Positions 59,053-64,000 of a DNA stretch of 64,000 nt are shown piece by piece (position 1 is the first letter of the stretch; each line of letters begins with the position of its first letter). The stretch is from Polynucleobacter sp. MG-27-Goln-C1 (lineage in GTDB: Bacteria; Pseudomonadota; Gammaproteobacteria; Burkholderiales; Burkholderiaceae). The stretch covers positions 434,001 to 498,000 of the forward strand of contig NZ_JACVPM010000001.1 of assembly GCF_018881905.1 (NCBI RefSeq), read 5' to 3'. The position numbers and the translations under genes are program-made. The notes under the pieces were generated by a model. That model worked only from the letters and a program-made list of their open reading frames with translations, was not told the origin of the DNA and ran no database searches.

Positions 59053-59835
59053 TTATTCTTGTTCGTATTGACTCATCCACCCAAGGCCAGCCTCGGTAGA
59101 TTTCAGGGGTTTATATTCACAGCCAATGTAGCCGTCGTAACCAAGGCGGTCTAACAGGCCGAAAAGATATTCATAGTTGATTTCTCCGGTACCTGGCTCA
59201 TTTCGACCTGGATTATCGGCCAGTTGAATATGCGCTATTCGGCTGAGGTACTTTTGAATGGTGCTACCTAACTCACCTTCCATACGCTGCGCATGGTAGA
59301 TGTCATATTGTAAAAAAGCATTGTCAGCAGCAACCGAATCCAAAATAGCAATTCCCTGCTCCGTCTTGGAGAGATAAAAGCCGGGAATATCGAACGTGTT
59401 AATCGGCTCAATCAACAGCTTTAATCCCGCTTTCTTTAGTTCACTGGCTGCATATTGAAGATTGGCTACAAAAGTGTCGTGAAGTACTTTTGGATCAGAC
59501 CCTGCCGGAGCCTTCCCAGCGAGACAATTTAATTGGGGCACCCCAAGAATGGTGGCGTACTCAATGGCTTTGGCGACTCCAGAGCGGAACTCTGCAACGC
59601 GATCAGGTAAACAGGCAATTCCTCGCTCACCTGCGTTCCAATCGCCAGCAGGAAGGTTATGGAGCACCAGCTTAAGGGCGTTGTTGTCCAAAGCAGATTT
59701 AATCTCTTGAACATCAAATTCATAGGGGAAGAGAAATTCGACAGCTTTGAACCCACCAGTTTTGGCAAGTGCAAAGCGCTCCAAGAATGGAACTTCATTA
59801 AAAAGCATGGTGAGGTTAGCGGCAAAACGGGGCAT
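59053..59835 (-). CDS. hyi: hydroxypyruvate isomerase
   Basis: 260 residues from ATG at 59835 (MPRFAANLTMLF). TIM barrel with Glu residues in LLIEPINTFDIPGFYL and IGCEYKP, and YDIYHAQRMEGEL. It interconverts hydroxypyruvate and tartronate semialdehyde. Directly upstream of glxR with a 14-base gap; the usual partner gcl (glyoxylate carboligase) is not in the window. Confidence 0.9.
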   Translation of the reverse strand: MPRFAANLTMLFNEVPFLERFALAKTGGFKAVEFLFPYEFDVQEIKSALDNNALKLVLHNLPAGDWNAGERGIACLPDRVAEFRSGVAKAIEYATILGVPQLNCLAGKAPAGSDPKVLHDTFVANLQYAASELKKAGLKLLIEPINTFDIPGFYLSKTEQGIAILDSVAADNAFLQYDIYHAQRMEGELGSTIQKYLSRIAHIQLADNPGRNEPGTGEINYEYLFGLLDRLGYDGYIGCEYKPLKSTEAGLGWMSQYEQE

Positions 59836-59987
59836 CTCATTCCTTTTGATCAAGGCGCTGCAAAAGAACTGATGTTATCAAAGAAGCCTGTAAATTTCCT
59901 TGAGCGTCAAAGGATGGCGTTTTAGGTCAAATTGGGGATAAAAATACGCTAATATCACTATAGAAGCACTTAATATTAAGGAAAATT

Positions 59988-60587
59988 ATGAAAATTAAAT
60001 TCGCCCCGATTACCTTCGTAGCCGCCGCCCTATTGGCAGGCCCAGCACTCGTAATAGCTCAAACACCTAGTGCAGCAAATGCCGTGGTGGTGGATGCAGC
60101 CGTTACTGATAATATTTTCCAGTTGTATGAAGGCACAGTAACCAAGATTGATAAGAAAACACGTACGATTTTCTTTAAAAACAATGAAGGTGAATCTAAA
60201 TTTGTTGCCGGCCCTGAGATCAAGAATTTTGATCAAATCAAAAAAGGTGACCGCCTCAGCGTTACTTATGAATTGGCTGTAGCAATTGAGTTAATCAAGA
60301 CTAAGAGCGATGGCATTCGCAGCAAGGTAGAAACTTCATCAGAAGTAGCCTCCAAACCTGGTGAAAAGCCAACTCGCACTATTACCAACACAACAACGAT
60401 CATTGCTGACATTGTTGCAGTTGATCGCACTAAGAAATTGGTTTCCGTTAAGGGCCCAAGCGGAAAAGTTACCGTGGTAACAGTTAAGAACCCGCAATTA
60501 TTAGCCGATGTGAATGTTGGCGAGCAGGTTAAGGTAATTTATTTCGATGCTATGGCCGCATCTATTACTGCACCTAAAAAGAAATAA
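59988..60587 (+). CDS. secreted protein of unknown function with an internal duplication
   Basis: 199 residues. A signal peptide ends at VIAQ near residue 25. Two similar halves follow: YEGTVTKIDKKTRTIFFKN...VAGPEIKNFDQIKKGDRLSVTYE (about 47-97) and ADIVAVDRTKKLVSVKG...VKNPQLLADVNVGEQVKVIYF (about 138-188), each a small beta-barrel-like unit. A Thr/Lys-rich link joins them. Not recognised as a named family. AAGGA precedes the start. The M48 lipoprotein gene follows 22 bases later. Confidence 0.72.
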   Translation: MKIKFAPITFVAAALLAGPALVIAQTPSAANAVVVDAAVTDNIFQLYEGTVTKIDKKTRTIFFKNNEGESKFVAGPEIKNFDQIKKGDRLSVTYELAVAIELIKTKSDGIRSKVETSSEVASKPGEKPTRTITNTTTIIADIVAVDRTKKLVSVKGPSGKVTVVTVKNPQLLADVNVGEQVKVIYFDAMAASITAPKKK

Positions 60588-60624
60588 GGTATCAAGTAAC
60601 TCGTTGTAAATGCAGGGATCTCAC

Positions 60625-61449
60625 TTGAGCATTCGCATCCTTTGGATCCTTGCAGCTTCCGCCCTTCTCTCTGCTTGCGCCAATACCACGAGGCCTGGAG
60701 CTGTCGGCATAAACCGATCGCAATTCATGATGGCTTCTTCAGAGGACGTGAATCGCCTCTCTGCTGCAAGTTATAGCGAGCAAAATCAAAAAGCAAAAGA
60801 AAAAAATATACTGGTCACGTCAGGACCTACCTATGATCGCTTGAAGTTCATAGCAAATCGACTCATTCCACAGACCGAGGCGTTCCGTGATGACACTAGA
60901 CAATGGGATTGGCGCTTAACGCTCATTGATGCACCAATACTTAATGCTAGCTGCGCACCGGGCGGAAAGATTACTTTCTACACCGGGATCATTGAGCAAC
61001 TTAATCTTAACGATGATGAAATTGCCGCCATCATGGGCCATGAAATCGCTCATGCTTTAAGAGAGCATGGTAGAGAGCGTGTATCTCAAGCAACAGCCCA
61101 AAATATATTGGTCAATATTGCTACGGCATTAGCCGGACCCTATGGCTCTGCCGTGAGTGCCGCAAACCAAGTAGCTCAATACGCCATCGTTCTGCCGAAC
61201 TCTAGAGAAAATGAGTCAGAGGCTGATGCGATCGGTTTAGAGCTAGCAGCAAGGGCTGGATATAACCCCATGGGGGCTATTAGCGTTTGGCAAAAGATGC
61301 TGAAAGCAACCAAGGATAAGAGCACACCAGAGTTTTTATCCACCCACCCTTCTGGTGAAACCCGAATTGAGCAATTGACTGCGTTGATGCCATCCGTAGA
61401 ACCTCTTTACAAAGTTGCACCAAAACCATCACCTACCAAGAAAATGTAA
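60625..61449 (+). CDS. M48 family metalloprotease, lipoprotein
   Basis: 274 residues from TTG at 60625, chosen for the AGGGA six bases upstream; the ATG at 60610 has no visible ribosome site but would add five residues. A lipobox LSAC follows the signal segment, so the mature protein is probably an outer-membrane lipoprotein. The zinc motif HEIAH is in MGHEIAHALREHGR, with the third ligand Glu in ENESEADAIGLELAARAG. Related to the BepA/LoiP/YggG group that maintains the envelope. Confidence 0.88.
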   Translation: MSIRILWILAASALLSACANTTRPGAVGINRSQFMMASSEDVNRLSAASYSEQNQKAKEKNILVTSGPTYDRLKFIANRLIPQTEAFRDDTRQWDWRLTLIDAPILNASCAPGGKITFYTGIIEQLNLNDDEIAAIMGHEIAHALREHGRERVSQATAQNILVNIATALAGPYGSAVSAANQVAQYAIVLPNSRENESEADAIGLELAARAGYNPMGAISVWQKMLKATKDKSTPEFLSTHPSGETRIEQLTALMPSVEPLYKVAPKPSPTKKM

Positions 61450-61466
61450 AGAGATGTCTTGAAATG

Positions 61467-61494
61467 AAAAAAGCCCCTTATGCAGGGGCTTTTT
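61467..61494. terminator. bidirectional terminator, M48 gene / tRNA operon
   Basis: AAAAGCCCCT and AGGGGCTTTT form a stem around TATGC-type loop bases, with A-run before and T-run after. It ends the forward M48 gene and the reverse tRNA transcript, which converge here. Confidence 0.88.
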
Positions 61495-61503
61495 AAACTT
61501 ACT

Positions 61504-61580
61504 TGGCGGAGCGGACGGGACTCGAACCCGCGACCCTCGGCGTGACAGGCCGATATTCTAACCAACTGAACTACCGCTCC
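61504..61580 (-). tRNA. tRNA-Asp (GUC)
   Basis: 77 bases with CCA encoded. The seven-base acceptor GGAGCGG pairs with CCGCTCC; discriminator G. The anticodon loop reads CTGTCAC (GTC). The T arm has the GGGTTCGAGTCCC pattern. It is the third and last tRNA of a reverse-strand cluster after Ala and Glu. Confidence 0.97.
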
Positions 61581-61637
61581 AAGTACATCGCATGCTACTT
61601 GTGTCACTTCATACTACTCACAACTAGCCAAAATTTT

Positions 61638-61713
61638 TGGCGTCCCCAGGGGGATTCGAACCCCCGTACTCACCGTGAAAGGGTGATGTCCTAGGCCTCT
61701 AGACGATGGGGAC
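61638..61713 (-). tRNA. tRNA-Glu (UUC)
   Basis: 76 bases with CCA encoded. Acceptor GTCCCCA pairs with TGGGGAC; discriminator G. Anticodon loop CTTTCAC (TTC). The T loop is GGTTCGAATCC-like. It lies 40 bases downstream of tRNA-Ala and about 57 bases upstream of tRNA-Asp. It would be charged by the GltX encoded just upstream. Confidence 0.97.
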
Positions 61714-61753
61714 CTGGACTACTACTAAAACTAATACTGCTATTTTAAATGCT

Positions 61754-61829
<76 letters not shown>

Positions 61830-61838
61830 GTAATCTCG

Positions 61839-61866
61839 CTATAAATCTACAAGACACTCAAAACAA
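61839..61866 (-). promoter_or_regulatory. candidate promoter of the tRNA cluster
   Basis: On the reverse strand TTGTTT (61861-61866) and TTATAG (61839-61844) are 16 bases apart, about ten bases upstream of tRNA-Ala. An overlapping alternative TTGGAT/TAGATT also has a 16-base spacer. Readthrough from gltX is also possible. Confidence 0.35.
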
Positions 61867-61910
61867 TCCAAGATTTTATCCTATTTTTGTAGGAGGACGC
61901 AAATTCCGTC

Positions 61911-63314
61911 TTAGACGACCTTGGAGAGCCTTTCTACAGCTTCATCCTTACCCAAAACAACCAAGACAGAATCAATGGCTGGAGTCTGTGTTGTGGCAAA
62001 TAAGGCGTAACGGACAGGCATTGCTAATGCTGGCATTTTGATCTGATGCTTAGCTAAAACTTCTTTAAAAGCTGCGCCATAGGCTGCTTTGGTATGCTCC
62101 GCTGATTTAACTGCTTCAATTAAATCTTTTAGAGCTGGAATGATTTCTGTTGGAATATTTGCGGTGATTTGTTCAGCATTGTGCGTAGGCGCAGGCAAGT
62201 AAAAAAGCTTTGCTCCTTCGGCTATTTCAATCAGGGTATTTGCACGATCCTTCAATAGCGCAACTACTTGAACAAAGTCTGGACCCTTTTCCGTATCAAT
62301 ACCTAACTCATGAGCGAATGGCTTAGTTGCCTCAGCAAGAACAACAGGATCTGCATTCTGAATATATTGATGATTCAGCCAAAGTAATTTTTCAGGGTTA
62401 TGTTGTGCTGGCGATCTACCAAGGCTATCCAAGTCAAACCAATTCACAAACTGCTCTTTCGTGAATATCTCCGCATCACCATGAGACCACCCTAGTCTTG
62501 CAAGGTAATTCAGAATGGCTTCTGGCAAATACCCTGCTTTTTGATAATCTCGTACGCTCATGGCGCCATTGCGCTTACTCATTTTTTCACCGGAGTCATT
62601 CAAGACTGTTGGTAAGTGGGCATAAACCGGCGGCATGCCACCAAGTGCCTTCATGATATTAATTTGGCGAGGCGTGTTGTTGACATGATCATCTCCACGA
62701 ATGACGTGGGTAATATTCATATCAAGGTCGTCCACCACAACGCAGAAGTTATATGTTGGCGTGCCATCAGGCCGAGCAATCACTAAATCATCTAGCTCAT
62801 CGTTGCTAATTTCAATTTTTCCTTTAACTGCATCTTCCCAGATAACGGATCCACCAATAGGATTCTTAAAGCGAATCACTGGCAAAACACCTTCCGGAAC
62901 TTCTGGCAAAGTTTTGCCTGGCTCAGGTCGCCATTGCCCGTTATAGCGAGGCTTTTCCTTGTTGGCCATCTGTTGGTCGCGCAGCTTATTGAGTTCCTCC
63001 TCGCTCATATAGCAAGGGTAAGCAAGTCCAGCATCTAACATCTGCTTAACGACTTCACGATAACTATCAATGCGCTGCATTTGATAAATCGGACCCTCAT
63101 CCAAGTCCAGGCCAAGCCAGGCCATACCTTCAATGATGACGTCAACCGCCTCCTGGGTAGAACGCTCTACATCGGTATCCTCGATACGCAAAATGAAATC
63201 GCCTTTGTTGTGACGGGCAAAAGCCCACGGATACAAAGCGCTGCGAAGGTTGCCCAAATGAATAAAGCCCGTTGGACTGGGGGCGAAACGTGTACGTATA
63301 TGCATAAATGACAT
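61911..63314 (-). CDS. gltX: glutamyl-tRNA synthetase
   Basis: 467 residues from ATG at 63314 ([17 protein letters not shown]); the frame runs back to 63380 but that extension is not in the family. Class I motif HIGH appears as [12 protein letters not shown] and KMSKS as [11 protein letters not shown]. Zn or cysteine regions are short, as in the proteobacterial type. It charges tRNA-Glu, encoded about 200 bases downstream. It is divergent from hslO with 68 bases between. Confidence 0.96.
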   Translation of the reverse strand: MSFMHIRTRFAPSPTGFIHLGNLRSALYPWAFARHNKGDFILRIEDTDVERSTQEAVDVIIEGMAWLGLDLDEGPIYQMQRIDSYREVVKQMLDAGLAYPCYMSEEELNKLRDQQMANKEKPRYNGQWRPEPGKTLPEVPEGVLPVIRFKNPIGGSVIWEDAVKGKIEISNDELDDLVIARPDGTPTYNFCVVVDDLDMNITHVIRGDDHVNNTPRQINIMKALGGMPPVYAHLPTVLNDSGEKMSKRNGAMSVRDYQKAGYLPEAILNYLARLGWSHGDAEIFTKEQFVNWFDLDSLGRSPAQHNPEKLLWLNHQYIQNADPVVLAEATKPFAHELGIDTEKGPDFVQVVALLKDRANTLIEIAEGAKLFYLPAPTHNAEQITANIPTEIIPALKDLIEAVKSAEHTKAAYGAAFKEVLAKHQIKMPALAMPVRYALFATTQTPAIDSVLVVLGKDEAVERLSKVV

Positions 63315-63382
63315 TATCTCAGGTCGGCCTAGGATTTCATGATTTAGCACCCTAGCCCTCAAAAAAGTGGATACTTTCACCT

Positions 63383-64000
63383 ATGAACGAATTACTTGTA
63401 TTTATGTGTGATGGCGCCCCAGTCCGCGGGGAAATTGTTTCCATTAGCAGTGCCTGGCAGGCCGTTTTAGAGCGCCGTAATGATCCGCCTGTAATACGGC
63501 GAATCCTGGGCGATTTCGTGGGCGCTTCGACGCTCTTAAGCGCCAGCCTCAAATTCGATGGAACCTTAATCATTCAAGCTCAAAGCAAGGGTCCTATCCA
63601 GCTTCTAGTAGTCGAATGCAAGTCTGACCTGACGATGCGGGCTACCGTAAAGCTCTCTGTTGATGCTGCCAGCATTGATCCAGATGCCACCCTTGGTGAG
63701 CTGTTGGATGCAGAGAATACCGGCCGCCTGGTAATCACTCTTGACCCATCTGACCGTCAACCTGGTCAACCACCCTATCAAGGCATCGTGGCGCTTCAAG
63801 AGCATCGTGGTACGGTCATCAAGCCCGTTACTAGCGCTGCTGAAGCTATCGCTCTGTACATGCAAAATTCAGAGCAGTTGGATACCCGTATTTGGCTAGC
63901 ATCAAACGATACCCATGTTGGTGGCTTACTTTTGCAGCGATTGCCTGATTCTGGCGGCCATGCGCATCTAGATCCTCAGCTTGCCGCTGAAGGGTGGACG
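63383..64000 (+). CDS. hslO: Hsp33 redox-regulated chaperone, 3' end cut by the window
   Basis: 206 codons are visible and the frame is still open at base 64000. The N-terminus MNELLVFMCDGAPVRGEIVSI, then RRILGDFVGASTLLSASLKFDGTLIIQAQSKGPI and the ITLDPSDRQPGQPPYQGIV segment are Hsp33. TSAAEAIALYMQNSEQLDTRIWLA follows. The C-terminal four-cysteine zinc switch lies outside the window. It protects proteins from aggregation under oxidative stress. Confidence 0.94.
   Translation, partial: MNELLVFMCDGAPVRGEIVSISSAWQAVLERRNDPPVIRRILGDFVGASTLLSASLKFDGTLIIQAQSKGPIQLLVVECKSDLTMRATVKLSVDAASIDPDATLGELLDAENTGRLVITLDPSDRQPGQPPYQGIVALQEHRGTVIKPVTSAAEAIALYMQNSEQLDTRIWLASNDTHVGGLLLQRLPDSGGHAHLDPQLAAEGWT

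Noticed and set aside
58961..59080. Extended N-termini for glxR (to 59080) and similar upstream starts for hyi, gltX and mltG
   Set aside because: The added residues are not family-like and overlap neighbouring genes or lack ribosome sites; the internal ATGs have better context.

Overview
The window looks like the chromosome of a betaproteobacterium of the Burkholderiaceae, most likely Polynucleobacter or a close freshwater relative. I base this on gene order (mdh / gntR / sdhCDABE / gltA; leuC / entericidin-like gene / leuD / leuB / asd / fimV-like / truA / trpF / trpB / trpA / accD / folC / dedD / cvpA / purF / metZ), on moderate base composition with compact spacing, and on Burkholderiales-type families (DUF2863, FimV-like, DUF3108). 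No phage, insertion sequence, transposase, integrase or CRISPR array is visible. Apart from the three-tRNA cluster, no gap between genes exceeds about 150 bases. The species is inference; no 16S gene is present.
Layout. 1-2.6 kb: end of a DUF2863 gene, a small secreted MliC-like protein and malate dehydrogenase, the last divergent from a GntR/UTRA regulator with a striking palindrome between them. 3.5-8.5 kb: succinate dehydrogenase with its flavinylation factor, then citrate synthase. 8.5-24.5 kb: a long forward run for leucine, aspartate-semialdehyde, tryptophan, malonyl-CoA, folate, purine and methionine synthesis, with truA, a FimV-like protein, a SPOR protein and CvpA interspersed. 24.5-26.9 kb: a methyltransferase and a reverse-strand molybdate-type ABC transporter pair (modB, modC; no modA). 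27-38.3 kb: a complete thiosulfate-oxidation island: an ArsR regulator with an inverted repeat at its start, soxC, D, Y, Z, A, X, B, then a periplasmic DsrE-like protein, a SoxH-like metallo-hydrolase, a small cytochrome c, three YeeE/YedE membrane proteins and a DUF442 sulfurtransferase-like protein. 38.3-43.5 kb: a thioesterase, tRNA 2-selenouridine synthase, glutaryl-CoA dehydrogenase (reverse), a queuosine-precursor transporter and a YbiT-type ABC-F protein. 43.5-51.5 kb: mostly reverse-strand housekeeping genes (DUF1289, FemAB-like, gloA, parvulin, bolA, yciB, msrB, selO, NRDE, ygfZ). 51.5-56.5 kb: mltG-tmk-holB-tatD, an ankyrin protein and a potassium-channel-like protein. 56.5-59.9 kb: DUF3108, an esterase, and tartronate semialdehyde reductase with hydroxypyruvate isomerase. 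60-64 kb: a secreted protein with an internal duplication, an M48 metalloprotease lipoprotein, tRNA-Asp/Glu/Ala, gltX, and the start of hslO.
How it works together. The TCA genes, Sox system and transporters suggest an aerobic heterotroph that can also draw electrons from thiosulfate. SoxAX would load thiosulfate onto the SoxY C-terminal cysteine, SoxB would hydrolyse the sulfate, and molybdenum-dependent SoxCD would oxidise the sulfane sulfur. The adjacent molybdate transporter genes may support SoxC maturation. YeeE-type proteins, the DsrE-like protein, the DUF442 protein and MBL hydrolase form a plausible sulfur uptake and relay accessory set. The most notable observations are the GntR operator-like palindrome, the ArsR inverted repeat, the internal soxX/soxB hairpin, the three YeeE genes, and hairpins ahead of ybiT and metZ.
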